Of a DNA stretch of 64,000 nucleotides, positions 29,168-39,600 are shown one piece after another. How positions within the stretch are numbered: position 1 is the stretch's first letter; each line of letters begins with the position of its first letter. The stretch comes from Paenibacillus xylanexedens (GTDB taxonomy: Bacteria > Bacillota > Bacilli > Paenibacillales > Paenibacillaceae), in assembly GCF_001908275.1 (NCBI RefSeq), contig NZ_CP018620.1, forward strand, positions 6,634,001-6,698,000. Reading direction: 5' to 3'. The translations under genes and the position numbers were made by a program. The notes beneath the pieces are model-generated. The model worked only from the letters and a program-made list of their open reading frames with translations, did not search any database and was not told the origin of the DNA.

Positions 29168-29869
29168 ATGCCGCGCAAAACGTATTCATCAGCCTCATTC
29201 AGTTCAACTCCCGGCACGTTGTTACGTCCACTCCTCAAATGGGGTTTGGCTGGTCTGGCCCTCAGCGCATCGGTCGTATTTATCCTGGCAGGTCTGGGTG
29301 CCTGGTTGGGTGCTGATGTTATTATTCGTCTGGATGATCAAATTCAGCAATTATTTTATCTGAATTCAGATTCTCGTCTTCATCTATTCCCTTACACTGC
29401 ATTCATAACCGCACTGGGTTCATTCAAAATCTCTGCTGTGGCTGCAGGAGGGTTTGCTCTTCTTTTCTTCATTCAACGCAGTCCAAGGTTTGTTGTATAT
29501 GGATATGCGCTCACGGGAAGTTTTGCCATGATGTGGATTCTGAACACGTTATTGAAGGAATTTTTCAGACGAAGCAGACCTGAACTGGATCATCTGCTGG
29601 TCGTTCACGGGTACAGCTTTCCCAGCGGACATGCCATGATCTCCATGGGCTTCTACGGCATGCTCTTTGTAATCTGGGCCATTGAACGGCAGCGACATAA
29701 CACTTCCGGTGTGTGGCTTCCTGTTCTATGTGGTATCAGTTTTATTTTATTGATTGGCCTCAGCCGGATCATGTTGGGCGTTCATTATCCTACGGATGTA
29801 TTTACTGGATTTGCCGCTGGTTTGGCATGGATCTTCTGCATGGTTAAAGGCATTAAACAAAGCCGCTAA
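29168..29869 (+). CDS. PAP2-family membrane phosphatase
   Basis: A 233-residue polytopic protein with the three PAP2 motifs: KEFFRRSRP (Lys130 to Pro138), PSGH (152-155) and SRxxLGVHYPTDV (Ser199, His206). About six membrane spans are visible. It probably dephosphorylates an undecaprenyl- or other lipid (pyro)phosphate on the outer face. GAAGGAG precedes the ATG. A SigB-type promoter sits upstream, making this one of the stress-group genes around the sigB cluster. Confidence 0.87.
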   Translation: MPRKTYSSASFSSTPGTLLRPLLKWGLAGLALSASVVFILAGLGAWLGADVIIRLDDQIQQLFYLNSDSRLHLFPYTAFITALGSFKISAVAAGGFALLFFIQRSPRFVVYGYALTGSFAMMWILNTLLKEFFRRSRPELDHLLVVHGYSFPSGHAMISMGFYGMLFVIWAIERQRHNTSGVWLPVLCGISFILLIGLSRIMLGVHYPTDVFTGFAAGLAWIFCMVKGIKQSR

Positions 29870-29915
29870 AGAATGAATTCCTCTGATTTCCAGTTCATTC
29901 ATCCTCATCTTTATT

Positions 29916-29939
29916 GTTTCACAGGGTTGCACGGGGTTT
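29916..29939 (+). promoter_or_regulatory. SigB-type promoter for the glsB-like/ytxH operon
   Basis: GTTTCA (29916-29921), 12 bases, then GGGTTT (29934-29939); an alternative register has a 14-base gap and GTTTAT. It lies 64 bases before the GlsB-like gene. Confidence 0.5.
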
Positions 29940-30003
29940 ATATACGAAGTAAGCAAACGCGAACAGACAACATCCTACATCAAGTTTAAAGGAGGCGGTT
30001 GTT

Positions 30004-30261
30004 ATGTGGGGCATCATTATCAGCATTGTGATGGCTGTCATCATCGGTTTGATCGGAGATGCACTTGCCGGTCACAACATGCCTGGAGGCATAATCGGTG
30101 CAATGATTGCCGGATTTGCCGGAGCCTGGCTGGGAGCACTTTTGCTTGGTAACTGGGGACCAGTTATCGGTAACTTTGCCATTATCCCTGCCATCATTGG
30201 TACAGCGCTCTTTGTTTTCTTGCTGGGGCTTGTGTCCAGACTGCTAAGACAGGCTGCCTGA
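30004..30261 (+). CDS. GlsB/YeaQ/YmgE family membrane protein
   Basis: An 85-residue, very hydrophobic glycine-rich protein with three membrane segments and the family pattern GIIGAMIAGFAGAWLG. It is called transglycosylase-associated in databases, but the function is unclear; in several bacteria these are general-stress genes. AAAGGAGG precedes the ATG. It is followed by ytxH-like and DUF5665 genes on the same strand. Confidence 0.86.
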   Translation: MWGIIISIVMAVIIGLIGDALAGHNMPGGIIGAMIAGFAGAWLGALLLGNWGPVIGNFAIIPAIIGTALFVFLLGLVSRLLRQAA

Positions 30262-30325
30262 TTCGGGCAACAAGGTGTTCGTTGTTTCGTATTTGTTTCT
30301 TAATTTGAAGAAGGAGTGATTAGAC

Positions 30326-30733
30326 ATGAATAAAGCAGAAGAGCAATATCCTGTACAGACGGGTTCGACTTTCGCAAAAGGTATTTTCATCGGAGGTTTG
30401 CTGGGAGCTGCAGCAGCACTACTCTTTGCGCCTAAACCGGGACGTGAGTTGCGTGGTGACCTTTCCGAGAAAGTAGGCATGGTTACTGACCGCACTAAAG
30501 AAGTTGCAACCGTTGTAGGTGATAGAGCATCTGAACTGGCTAAAACGGTCTCATCCAAAACTTCCGATATTGCCAAAACAGTAAACCAAGGCCGCAATGA
30601 TGTAATGGAATCTGTGAGAAAAGCATCCGCAGATGTGGCTAACGAAGCATCCCGTGCATCTGAAGAAGTGGCTGCCGCTTCCGTAGAAGCGAAGGAAGAT
30701 GCACGTAAGGAACTTAACTCGACTAGCCTGTAA
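30326..30733 (+). CDS. ytxH: YtxH domain-containing stress protein
   Basis: A 135-residue protein with one short membrane segment (about 17-37; GIFIGGLLGAAAALLFAPKPGRELR is the family hallmark), followed by a long Ala/Ser/Glu-rich helical tail that reads as an extended, possibly coiled-coil or LEA-like segment. B. subtilis YtxH belongs to the SigB general-stress regulon. AAGGAG precedes the ATG. Confidence 0.85.
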   Translation: MNKAEEQYPVQTGSTFAKGIFIGGLLGAAAALLFAPKPGRELRGDLSEKVGMVTDRTKEVATVVGDRASELAKTVSSKTSDIAKTVNQGRNDVMESVRKASADVANEASRASEEVAAASVEAKEDARKELNSTSL

Positions 30734-30755
30734 GGTTATACAGATCGAGTGACCA

Positions 30756-30787
30756 ATAGCCAGCTGCACTCCAGCTGGCTATTTTTT
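30756..30787 (+). terminator. terminator after ytxH
   Basis: AATAGCCAGCTG-CACTC-CAGCTGGCTATTTTTT: a long perfect stem with T tract, just after ytxH. The DUF5665 gene downstream must rely on readthrough or a promoter I cannot see. Confidence 0.9.
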
Positions 30788-30815
30788 ATCCAATGCGAGT
30801 TGAGGGGGAAAAATC

Positions 30816-31181
30816 ATGAGTAAAGTTACAATTAACGGTAATACTCCAATTACGGGAGGAACACCAGCACAGCAGTATGATACAAGCGAGCATCCTTTTG
30901 AATTGCGGCACGAGGTAAAACGATTGAACACACGTCTGGACCAGATTGCGGACAGTCTGGAGAGAGCACAGATCAAGGATATTATTGAGAATTACAGCAG
31001 TCCCAAAAAGCGGATTATTACCAACTTTACAGCAGGTATGGCACGAGGACTCGGTCTGACCGTAGGTACCTTTGTTGTTCTGGGTCTGCTCGCGTTCATT
31101 CTCAGCCAATTCGTCAATATGCCGATTGTCGGACAATATATCGCTGACTTGCTTGGTTATATTGAAGATTACAAAAACTAA
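30816..31181 (+). CDS. DUF5665 family membrane protein
   Basis: A 121-residue protein. The first ~50 residues are soluble, with a helical HEVKRLNTRLDQIADSLERAQIKD stretch (coiled-coil-like). Two membrane segments follow (about 72-95 and 98-115). This layout matches DUF5665, of unknown function. GAGGGGG precedes the ATG. It sits among stress-type genes and converges with the CorA-like gene. Confidence 0.78.
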   Translation: MSKVTINGNTPITGGTPAQQYDTSEHPFELRHEVKRLNTRLDQIADSLERAQIKDIIENYSSPKKRIITNFTAGMARGLGLTVGTFVVLGLLAFILSQFVNMPIVGQYIADLLGYIEDYKN

Positions 31182-31201
31182 GAGGACTAGCCAACAGTAG
31201 G

Positions 31202-32233
31202 CTATCCCTTACGCTTTTCCGTTGCTTCTTTTTTCTCTGTCTCTTCAGCTGAAGGCTGTGAGGACTTCACTTTGAGCAGATCTCCTGTCCAGCCTTTCAT
31301 CATCAGCCATACATACATGCTGATCATGCTTAAGATAATAACAACAAGGACCAGTACAACTCCCCATGATTTATCGATAAAGGGCAGGTTCTCAAAGTTC
31401 ATCCCCCATATCGCGCCAGCTGCCGTGGCAGGTATGAACACAGCAGTAACAATGGTCAGTGTCTTCATAATCTCATTCCCACGAACCCCTGAGATGGCAT
31501 TATCAATAGAGATTAAGGTGTCAATCTCTTTCTCATAATGATTGAACAGACGCTCCATACGTTCCACACGATATTGAAGCTGGAGAAAGAAACGATTGTC
31601 TTTCATCTCACTCAGATAAGCTTCATGGGCAGCGGCCATGAGTTCCGAGTACGGGATAAACAGATTGCTCCAGTATAACAATTCAAATCGGGCAGCGAGA
31701 ATCTGGTCCATCAAGGTACGTGCATTACGAGACTCCATCTTCCGTTCCAGATCACGCAGGTTCATCTCAAAGTGATCCATACCCACATGGTAGTAATGCA
31801 GTATAGCTCGAAAAAGTACAAACATCCCGTCCCTGGCTTCACTACATTGCTGTAACATATGGGCACGTTCATCCGTCTTCATAATACCTCGTGTATTGTC
31901 ATCCATATTCAAGGTAACCAGGTTATTGCGATCGACATAGAAAAACATCTGATTATCTTGACGTTTGTCATCTCTCTCATTCTTGACCGCATACAACAAT
32001 GAACCAAATATGACTGGTTCTTTACCATTCACGAAACGTACGGACAAATAATTCGATTCCACTTCCGGAATCTTATGAAGCCAATACCGCATATCCGGAA
32101 ACGCCTCTGTCAGCTCCTCCAACGCATCGTTCATGCTATCGGTGTCAGGTGCAACCCAATCCCACCATTGCCAATGGTCCGAGCAAGATAACTTGTCACG
32201 GCGAGCTTCCAACTTGATTTGGTTCATAATCAC
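31202..32233 (-). CDS. CorA-family divalent cation channel
   Basis: A 343-residue CorA-like protein. A long cytoplasmic funnel region with helical segments (about 100-275) leads to two C-terminal membrane spans. The pore signature reads WGMNFENLP, the GMN motif of CorA, and a charged tail follows. It most likely carries Mg2+ or Co2+. The frame opens at 32305, but the sigB terminator (32286-32327) overlaps that N-terminus. The GTG at 32233 has AGGAG eight bases upstream, so I start there; an ATG at 32263 is the alternative. Confidence 0.82.
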   Translation of the reverse strand: MIMNQIKLEARRDKLSCSDHWQWWDWVAPDTDSMNDALEELTEAFPDMRYWLHKIPEVESNYLSVRFVNGKEPVIFGSLLYAVKNERDDKRQDNQMFFYVDRNNLVTLNMDDNTRGIMKTDERAHMLQQCSEARDGMFVLFRAILHYYHVGMDHFEMNLRDLERKMESRNARTLMDQILAARFELLYWSNLFIPYSELMAAAHEAYLSEMKDNRFFLQLQYRVERMERLFNHYEKEIDTLISIDNAISGVRGNEIMKTLTIVTAVFIPATAAGAIWGMNFENLPFIDKSWGVVLVLVVIILSMISMYVWLMMKGWTGDLLKVKSSQPSAEETEKKEATEKRKG

Positions 32234-32285
32234 TTTATCCACTCCTGCACTCATGTTCTTCATTGCATGCCCATCTTTTTGATCC

Positions 32286-32327
32286 CAAAAAGGACACGTA
32301 TGCATTTCAGCGCATTGACGTGTCCTT
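32286..32327 (-). terminator. terminator of the rsb-sigB operon
   Basis: Minus-strand AAGGACACGT...ACGTGTCCTT followed by TTTGG: a 10-bp perfect stem with an inner GCGC/ATGC-type hairpin. It lies 38 bases after the sigB stop. Confidence 0.88.
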
Positions 32328-32364
32328 CTTTATGCCGTACTCAACAACATTAGGGTTCCATTTT

Positions 32365-33138
32365 TCATAACATTGAAGCATTAGACATGATCTGTTTCAA
32401 TTTCTCTGTAGCTCGCTTCTGAATCCGAGATACACTCATCTGTGAAACACCAAGCTTCTGGGCAATTGCCCGCTGAGATTGGCCATCCTGGAATGCTAGA
32501 ATAAGTACCTGCTGTTCTTGTTCCTTCAATTGTCCCAATGCCTGTTGCAAGTCCATCCGTTTTTCGACCGAATCATAGTCATTAACATCTGCACTGATCA
32601 GTTCTCCCAATGTTGCTGCACTGTCATCCTGAGATAAAGGGGAATCCAGTGATACATAGTGGTAACATTCCCGACCAGCCAGAACTTCAATCGTCTCTTC
32701 TGCAGTCAGATCAAGGTATTCAGCAATTTCGTTCACACCAGGTGAGCGCTCCAGCTTCACGGTTAACTCATCAATGGCATGTTGCACGAGGGCTCCCTTT
32801 TCCTTAATCCTCCGGGGTACCTGAATATACCAGGATTTGTCACGCAAGTAGTTCTTCATATGACCGATCATGCTCTTCATGGCATAAGGTTCAAACGGAA
32901 TACCTAGGTTGATATCGTATTGCTTGAGCAAACGAATCAAAGCCATCTGCCCGGTCTGATACAAGTCTTCGTATAGATCGGGGCGATTCCGAGCGATTTT
33001 ACCTGCTGCCATCTTGACCATTGGTTCATATTTACGGATGAGAACTGTTGCAATTTCATTATCTTGGGTCTGCTGGTATTCCCAGATCAAACCTATAGCT
33101 TCAGACATGGACTCTGGGGGAGTCACTTTTTCATTCAT
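32365..33138 (-). CDS. sigB: SigB-family general stress sigma factor
   Basis: A 257-residue SigB/F/G-group sigma factor with regions 2, 3 and 4. Region 2 has LYEDLYQTGQMALIRLLKQYD and MIGHMKNYLRDKSWYIQVPRRIKEKG. Region 3 follows, and region 4 ends with AIAQKLGVSQMSVSRIQKRATEKL. RDKSWYIQVPRRIKE is much closer to SigB (RDKTWSVHVPRRIKE) than to SigF, and there is no dacF or spoVA nearby. Its ATG overlaps the rsbW stop by four bases, so they are translated together. It should be held by RsbW until RsbV releases it. Confidence 0.85.
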   Translation of the reverse strand: MNEKVTPPESMSEAIGLIWEYQQTQDNEIATVLIRKYEPMVKMAAGKIARNRPDLYEDLYQTGQMALIRLLKQYDINLGIPFEPYAMKSMIGHMKNYLRDKSWYIQVPRRIKEKGALVQHAIDELTVKLERSPGVNEIAEYLDLTAEETIEVLAGRECYHYVSLDSPLSQDDSAATLGELISADVNDYDSVEKRMDLQQALGQLKEQEQQVLILAFQDGQSQRAIAQKLGVSQMSVSRIQKRATEKLKQIMSNASML

Positions 33139-33587
33139 ACTTTCTCCTCACTTCTTGCAAGACGTTTTACGAGTACTACTTTCGTACCTTTGCCCGTCTC
33201 ACTTTCCACACTGACATCGTCCATCAAGGCTTGCATCAGGTAGAACCCAAGTCCGCCAATCTGTGCTTCTGTCAGTTCTTTGTCGTGTAGACCGGCACGT
33301 GACACAGCAGGGTTCATGTTCTCGAAGCTGGCACCTTCGTCCTTGACAATAATGGACAATGTTTCGCCATCCACTTCGAATACAACTTCAACCATGCCGC
33401 CTTCGTGTGAGTAGGCATACAATACAGAGTTGTTACAGGCCTCGGATACAGCAACTTTCATATCCTCAATGTCTTCGTAGGAAAATCCCATTTTGGATGC
33501 TACTCCATAGAGATTGAGTCTTACAATATCAACGTAATCAGCTGTCGCAGGTAAATTAAGGGTGACTCTTTGAACTTCTGCATTCAT
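33135..33587 (-). CDS. rsbW: anti-sigma B factor / serine kinase RsbW
   Basis: A 150-residue GHKL-type kinase. The N box reads EACNNSVLYA (Glu49, Asn52-53), the G1 box KDEGASF (Asp83) and the G2 region GGLGFYLM. RsbW binds and silences the sigma factor, and phosphorylates RsbV on a serine. It lies 18 bases after rsbV and overlaps sigB by four. Confidence 0.88.
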   Translation of the reverse strand: MNAEVQRVTLNLPATADYVDIVRLNLYGVASKMGFSYEDIEDMKVAVSEACNNSVLYAYSHEGGMVEVVFEVDGETLSIIVKDEGASFENMNPAVSRAGLHDKELTEAQIGGLGFYLMQALMDDVSVESETGKGTKVVLVKRLARSEEKV

Positions 33588-33605
33588 TCCTTTTTCGATC
33601 CTTTC

Positions 33606-33944
33606 CTATTGGGAATTCTTCTGTGTGACAAAGAATTTGGCGATGCCCGTCATGTCAAAAAGTTTCTGAATCTGCGCAGGAACTTCCTGTACTTCAAAGC
33701 GAGCTTCCATTCCATGTCTGGCCTTCAGAACAGATAACAGGATACCAATACCTGTACTATCGATATACTTCAATTCTTTCATGTTAATCACAAGATCCTG
33801 TTCCTTGTTATCCACGAGCGGCTCCATCACCAAGCGGAAGTCAGGAGCAACCGACAAATCCAGTTCGCCAGTCAGATACACCGTGCACACGCCGTCCTGA
33901 GTTTCAGTTCTTGCATTGAATTTTTCATTTTTATTTGTATTCAT
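33606..33944 (-). CDS. rsbV: anti-sigma factor antagonist RsbV
   Basis: A 112-residue STAS-domain protein. The phosphorylation site is Ser63 within YIDSTGIG, with the usual Asp before it. Unphosphorylated RsbV binds RsbW and frees SigB; the PP2C phosphatase encoded at 40405-41574 is the likely activator. GGAGAG lies eight bases before the ATG. Confidence 0.88.
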   Translation of the reverse strand: MNTNKNEKFNARTETQDGVCTVYLTGELDLSVAPDFRLVMEPLVDNKEQDLVINMKELKYIDSTGIGILLSVLKARHGMEARFEVQEVPAQIQKLFDMTGIAKFFVTQKNSQ

Positions 33945-33961
33945 TAGACATCTCTCTCCTG

Positions 33962-33987
33962 ATCAATGGTTTCCTTACCTAATAACC
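33962..33987 (-). promoter_or_regulatory. weak SigB-type promoter candidate before rsbV
   Basis: In the minus strand between the kinase at 34031 and rsbV, GATTCA is followed after 14 bases by GGGTTA. Each element matches only 4 of 6 positions. In B. subtilis an internal SigB promoter lies before rsbV, so the place is right, but the match is poor. Coordinates are approximate. Confidence 0.3.
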
Positions 33988-34030
33988 CAACTTCAGCACA
34001 AGTGAATCAGAAAGAAGTTTGGAAAATGTT

Positions 34031-35707
34031 TCAATTGGCCTGATTCATGGCTGAAGGGCCTGGGTCTAACATTTGTCGTTGTTTCTGAAACTGGGCTATT
34101 TTCTGTTTTACATTGCCCATTTTCACCGGTTTACTAATATAATCATCCATGCCGGCAGCAATACAGCGCTGCTGAATACCTTCCATCACGTTAGCAGTCA
34201 TGGCTATAATGATTGGCTGATTAGACTGGGACAGACTCTCTCGAATCCGCCGTGTACATTCCAAACCGTCCATCACAGGCATCTGCAGATCCATAAACAC
34301 ATAGTCATAGGGATAACGGCTGCCGTTTACCATATCGAGTGCGCTCTGCCCATCTTCAGCAATGTCTGAGAGCAACCCAAGCTTACCGAGCATAATCGCC
34401 ATCAACTTCTGGTTAATAGGATGATCATCCACAATTAATACCGTAGGATATTTATTCTCATTTTTCACATCCGTTGGCTTCTCTTCCCCGTTCCTCTGGA
34501 CCAGTTCAGTTTCTACATAACGTTTCGCCTGAATTGTAAATACAAACGTCGCTCCCCGTTGCTCTGTTGTATCCAGATAGATCTGTCCACCCATCATTTC
34601 AACCAGAGTCTTGCATATTGCCAGTCCTAAGCCAGTTCCACCGTATTTACGTGTCATGGATGTATCCAGCTGGGAAAATGGCTGGAACAGGCGATCAACT
34701 TTGTCTGAAGCGATACCTATCCCGGTGTCTTTAACAGCAAACTCCAATGCCATTTGGCCGTCTTTTTCTTCATTCACTGACACGATCAGATATACTCCAC
34801 CCTGGTCGGTAAATTTAATCGCATTGGCAATAAGATTCAAGAGAACCTGACGGAGCCTCGCCATATCTCCGTAGATTAATTCAGGGACAGAATCTTCCAG
34901 GAAATAATCCAGTTCCAGGTTCTTTTTGCCTGCTTCTGCAGCAAATAATCCCAACACTTCCCGAATACAGGAGACAATTTCAAAAGGATGCTCTTCAAGT
35001 TCCATTTTGCCAGATTCCATCTTGGTAAAATCAAGAATGTCGTTGATGACCGTAACGAGTGCATCTGCACTGCGACGAACGATGTCTGCATATTCCTTCT
35101 GATCTTCCCTCAGTTCCGTCTCCATCAGCAGATCAACCATGCCGATAACTCCGTTCATTGGTGTACGAATCTCATGACTCATCATCGCCAGGAACTCGGT
35201 CTTTGCATTGGCCGCAATTTCTGCTTCTTCCTTGGCCTGAATGAGTTGTTGGTTCATCTTCTCCAATTCCTGTGTCTTCTGGTGAAGAAGCATGGTCTGT
35301 GTCTTCAAACGTTTATTGGTGATAAACATCTCCACAAAGCCCTCGATTTTGGATTTCAAAATCTGAGGAATAAATGGCTTAACCATGTAATCAATGGCCC
35401 CGGCTGAATATCCGGCAAACAAGTGCTCCGCTTCTCTACTATTCGCAGAGATGAATATAATCGGCACATCCTTGGACTTGTCCCGTGCCTTTATTAACTT
35501 TGCTGTCTCAATTCCGTCCATTCCAGGCATCTGCACATCGAGAACGATAACCGCAAATTCGTCTTTTAGCAGACAGCGGAGTGCCTCTTCTCCGGAAGTT
35601 GCCTTAACGAGTTTATATTGTTCCGATTCCAGAACTGCTTCAAGAGCAAGCAAGTTCTCAGGGCGGTCATCTACCAATAATATGTGGATTGGTTCATTGA
35701 GCCCCAT
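34031..35707 (-). CDS. soluble hybrid histidine kinase (receiver-HisKA-HATPase-receiver)
   Basis: A 558-residue protein with no membrane span. The first receiver (about 6-125) has DD at 13-14 and phosphoacceptor Asp57. A coiled coil (about 130-168) leads to HisKA, with His178 in [12 protein letters not shown]. HATPase (about 285-395) has [16 protein letters not shown] and GGTGLGL. A second receiver (about 422-545) has Asp473. It lies 16 bases after the CheR-like gene and 86 before rsbV, within the sigB cluster. A role as an intermediate in phosphorelay between the large kinase and the PP2C response regulator is inference. Confidence 0.87.
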   Translation of the reverse strand: MGLNEPIHILLVDDRPENLLALEAVLESEQYKLVKATSGEEALRCLLKDEFAVIVLDVQMPGMDGIETAKLIKARDKSKDVPIIFISANSREAEHLFAGYSAGAIDYMVKPFIPQILKSKIEGFVEMFITNKRLKTQTMLLHQKTQELEKMNQQLIQAKEEAEIAANAKTEFLAMMSHEIRTPMNGVIGMVDLLMETELREDQKEYADIVRRSADALVTVINDILDFTKMESGKMELEEHPFEIVSCIREVLGLFAAEAGKKNLELDYFLEDSVPELIYGDMARLRQVLLNLIANAIKFTDQGGVYLIVSVNEEKDGQMALEFAVKDTGIGIASDKVDRLFQPFSQLDTSMTRKYGGTGLGLAICKTLVEMMGGQIYLDTTEQRGATFVFTIQAKRYVETELVQRNGEEKPTDVKNENKYPTVLIVDDHPINQKLMAIMLGKLGLLSDIAEDGQSALDMVNGSRYPYDYVFMDLQMPVMDGLECTRRIRESLSQSNQPIIIAMTANVMEGIQQRCIAAGMDDYISKPVKMGNVKQKIAQFQKQRQMLDPGPSAMNQAN

Positions 35708-35723
35708 GGCTAACCTTAACCCC

Positions 35724-36596
35724 CTATTTGATCTTCCGGTATATTTTTTCGGTCCGGTCTAACGGCTCATAGGTATCACTGAACTCTGTAAAATGTATCG
35801 ATTCTTTCGACCCCAGAACCAGAATACCAAAGTGGCTCAAGCTCTCATGAAACAGCCCATGCACATGGTTCCGCAGTTCATCATTAAAATAAATCATGAC
35901 ATTACGGCAAAAGATAACATTAAACTCGTTAAATGACCGGTCTGTTGCCAGGTTGTGCTCGGCGAAAATGATGTTCTTCCTTAGAAAAGGATGAAATATC
36001 ACCGAATTGTATTTCGCTGTATAGTACTCGGAGAAGGCTCTGGTACCCCCTGCCTCCAAATAATTTGTAGTAAATAGTTTCATTTTCTCAATACCATATA
36101 CGCCTTCTTTGGCCTGTTGCAAAGAGCGATCATTCATATCCGTTGCGTAGATTCTTGCCTTGTCATACAGTCCTTCCTCATGCAACATGATCGCCATGGA
36201 ATAAACTTCCTCTCCCGTAGAGCATCCCGCATGCCATATTCGGATATACGGGTAGGTTCTCAGGATAGGAATAATCTGTTCCCGAAACATTCGGAAAAGC
36301 GAAGGATCTCGAAACATTTCCGTTACAGGGATGGATAAGTTCTGTACAAAACGGTCAAACGCGGAACGGTCATGAAGAACACGCTCCTGCAAGCCGGATA
36401 TGCTCTTAACACCTTCAGCATGTGCATGATGCCAGATTCTTCGTTTCAGGGATGGCAGTGCATAGTTTCTAAAATCATATCCATATAAACGGTGCATGCC
36501 TTCCAACAGCAACTCAATCTCGATCAGCTCGCGTTCTTCATCTTGCGGCATACGGACCAAATCTGCCCCCGTCTCGGTAGGTTCCCACGGTGTCAT
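35724..36596 (-). CDS. CheR-type SAM-dependent methyltransferase (RsbM-like)
   Basis: A 290-residue protein. The N-terminal helical CheR_N part (about 25-80) is followed by the Rossmann domain with [17 protein letters not shown] (SAM motif), [14 protein letters not shown] and [13 protein letters not shown]. All are standard CheR motifs. Chemotaxis genes are absent here; in the B. cereus group a CheR homologue, RsbM, methylates the RsbK kinase to tune SigB. The same job is likely here by context. The frame reaches 36617, but the ATG at 36596 has GGAG seven bases upstream. Confidence 0.86.
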   Translation of the reverse strand: MTPWEPTETGADLVRMPQDEERELIEIELLLEGMHRLYGYDFRNYALPSLKRRIWHHAHAEGVKSISGLQERVLHDRSAFDRFVQNLSIPVTEMFRDPSLFRMFREQIIPILRTYPYIRIWHAGCSTGEEVYSMAIMLHEEGLYDKARIYATDMNDRSLQQAKEGVYGIEKMKLFTTNYLEAGGTRAFSEYYTAKYNSVIFHPFLRKNIIFAEHNLATDRSFNEFNVIFCRNVMIYFNDELRNHVHGLFHESLSHFGILVLGSKESIHFTEFSDTYEPLDRTEKIYRKIK

Positions 36597-36682
36597 AAGT
36601 TCTCTCCACTTCTTCATTTGTTACTTGCGTATTCGTCGTATTGTCTTTCATTACCCAAACAATGAGCATACGAATAATGAAC

Positions 36683-39600
36683 TTACGAATACAGCCATAC
36701 GCGCATTAAGGATAACAATTGATCTGTCTGGATCGGTTTTTTCACATAATCAGATGCTCCGGCCTCAATACATTTACCGCGATCCTCTTTCATCGCTTTG
36801 GCCGTAAGCGCAATAATCGGCAACTTTTCAAACTGCGGGATCTGTCTGATTCGTGTCATTGCTTCATAACCGTCCATCTCTGGCATCATCATATCCATCA
36901 GTACCAGATCAAATTCCGGATTTTTGTCCAAAATCTCCAAAGCCTCTCGGCCGTTCTCAGCAAACGTCACATCCATCCGATAACCTTCAAGAACACTTGA
37001 AAGGGCAAATACATTACGAATATCGTCATCTACAAGCAATATTTTCTTGCCTTCAAACAACGTTTCTTTGTTGTGAAGTTTCTGCAAGATTCGACGCTTG
37101 TCTTCTGGCAAATTGGCTTCTACCCGATGTAGGAACAAAGTGGTCTCATCCAGCAGACGTTCCGGTGACTTCACATCTTTGATAATGATGGACTCCGCAT
37201 ATTTGCGCAGCTTCATTTCTTCTTTGGAATCCAGTTCTTTGCCTGTATAAATTATAATCGGCAGATCGTTCAGATATTCATCATCGCGAATCTGGTCGAG
37301 CAACTCAAACCCGGTCATATCCGTTAACATCAGATCCAGTACCATACAGTCATAACGCTGGCTGTGTAATTCATTCAAAGCCTCACTACCTGTCGATACA
37401 GCGGTGATTGCAACATCATCATGACCAATCAATTCAATAATAGCTTTACGCTGAATCTCATCATCTTCGACGATCAACAGTCGTTTCAATTGATTCTCAG
37501 TATATGATTTGATATGTGAGAATGCTTTATCCAGTGAATCCTTGCTCGAAGGTTTTTTCAGATACGCAATGGCGCCCATCATCAGACCTTGCTTCATATC
37601 ATCAATGACTGAAATCACATGAACCGGAACGTGGCGTGTTGCCGAACTGCTCTTCAGTTCGCCCAGAATGGTCCAACCATCCATCACCGGCAATTGAATA
37701 TCCAGGATAATGGCATCCGGCAAATATTGACGTGCCATTTCTAGTCCTTTATCACCTTGAAGGGCAACAAGTGCTTTGAATCCTCTTCCTCTCGCCATAT
37801 CCATCAAAATATGTGCAAAGTTCACGTCATCCTCAATGATGAGGAGGATTTTGTCGCCTTCCATGATATTCTCCCGATCATCTTCGATCTGCGTGACATC
37901 TGGAGTATGGGAAGGAGACAGATCTTTACCCACGCTACGCTCCGGATCAGGAGAGAGAATGGACTGATGACTTGAAAGCATGGTCCGTGTTTCGATGGAC
38001 TGTTCATAAAGATCCTCTGAGGATACAGCCGCTTCTCTTGAAGCACCTTCCTCCGCCAGCGCTTCCTCTTCATGATTATCCGGCAGGTACAAGGTAAAGC
38101 AGCTACCTTCCCCTTCGGATGATTCCACCTGTATTGCGCCACCTAGCAAACGAGCCAGCTCCCTGCTAATGGACAATCCCAGGCCAGTTCCACCGTATTT
38201 CCGGCTTGTGGTCCCGTCTACTTGCTGGAACGCTTCAAAGATCAGATCGGTCTTGTCCGAAGGAATACCAATACCGGTATCTTTCACACTAAATCCGAGA
38301 TATTCCTGATTGGTATTCATATACCCTGGCAGCTCTTCCGGTTTCATCCGTCGTCCAATCAGACTAACCGAACCACGATTCGTAAACTTAAACGCGTTCG
38401 ACAACAAATTCCGCAAGATCTGTTTGACGCGATGACTGTCGGTGTACACCCATTCCGGTAAATCGCTGTCGAATTCGATGTTCAAGTTCAGCTCTTTTTT
38501 ATTCGCCATCGGTCCAAAGTTTTGCTGAACAAAGCTGGTCAGCTCTTCCATTCGAACTGTCTCATAATTGATATCCATCTTACCTGCGTCCACCTTGGAC
38601 AGATCCAGAATCTCATCAATCATTTTCAGCAGATCCGCGCCCGACATGTAAATGGTTTGCGCATATTCCTGCTGTTTGTCAGTCAGATTTCCACCCTTGT
38701 TCTCCGACAATAACTGGGACAAAATGAGCAGACTGTTCAATGGTGTACGGAGTTCATGTGACATATTCGCTAAAAATTCGGACTTGTACTTACTTGTCAT
38801 CGACAGCTGTGTAGCTTGCTGTTCCAACTGCGTCTTCGTTTTCTCAATTTCGTCATTCTTCTCTTCGACTTCACGCACCTGCTCTTCAAGCGCCCGTGTC
38901 TTGGCAATGAGTTCCGTATTAAAATGTTCCAGTTCTTCCTGCTGACGCTGCAGCAATTCCTCAGATCGTTTAAGCGCCTCTGTCTGCTCCTCCAGATTCT
39001 CATTAGAACGACGGAGTTCTTCTTGCTGTGTCTGCAATTCTTCCGATTGAACCTGCAGTTCCTCAGTCAGTGCCTGGGATTCGCGCAGCAACTCTTCCAC
39101 ACGCAAACGACGTCGAACGTTGTTCAAAATTACGCCCAAGTTCATAATCAATTGTGTGAACAACTGCTTGTGAAGTTCATTGAAACCTTCAAAGGAAGCC
39201 ACTTCAACTACACCAATCAGTTCATCTTCAAACACGACAGGATAGATCATGATACCCGCAGCACGTGTTGAGCCTGAAGCTGAACCAATATGCACGTAAT
39301 CTTCAGGCGTATTTTCCAGAATAATCGGTGTCATATCCAGCGCGGCTTGACCAATCAGGCCTTCACCGATGCGATACATTTCTTTACCAACATCTTCGTT
39401 CTCTTCAAATGCGTATGCACCGTAGCGTCTCAGTTCGTCGGGATGTTTCTCCTCATCAATCAGATAGACGACACCCAACTGAGCGCCAAGCACAGGTGTG
39501 AATTCACTGATAAACATCTGTGATATTTGGCGAATGGAGCCAATCCCCCGAAGCAGCTCCGGGACTCTTGCGATATTCGAACTCATCCAGTTTTGATCCT

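Noticed and set aside
32365..33944. Reading the anti-anti-sigma/anti-sigma/sigma genes as spoIIAA-spoIIAB-sigF
   Set aside because: The sigma region 2-3 sequence fits SigB better, and the neighbours are stress kinases and a PP2C regulator, not dacF or spoVA.
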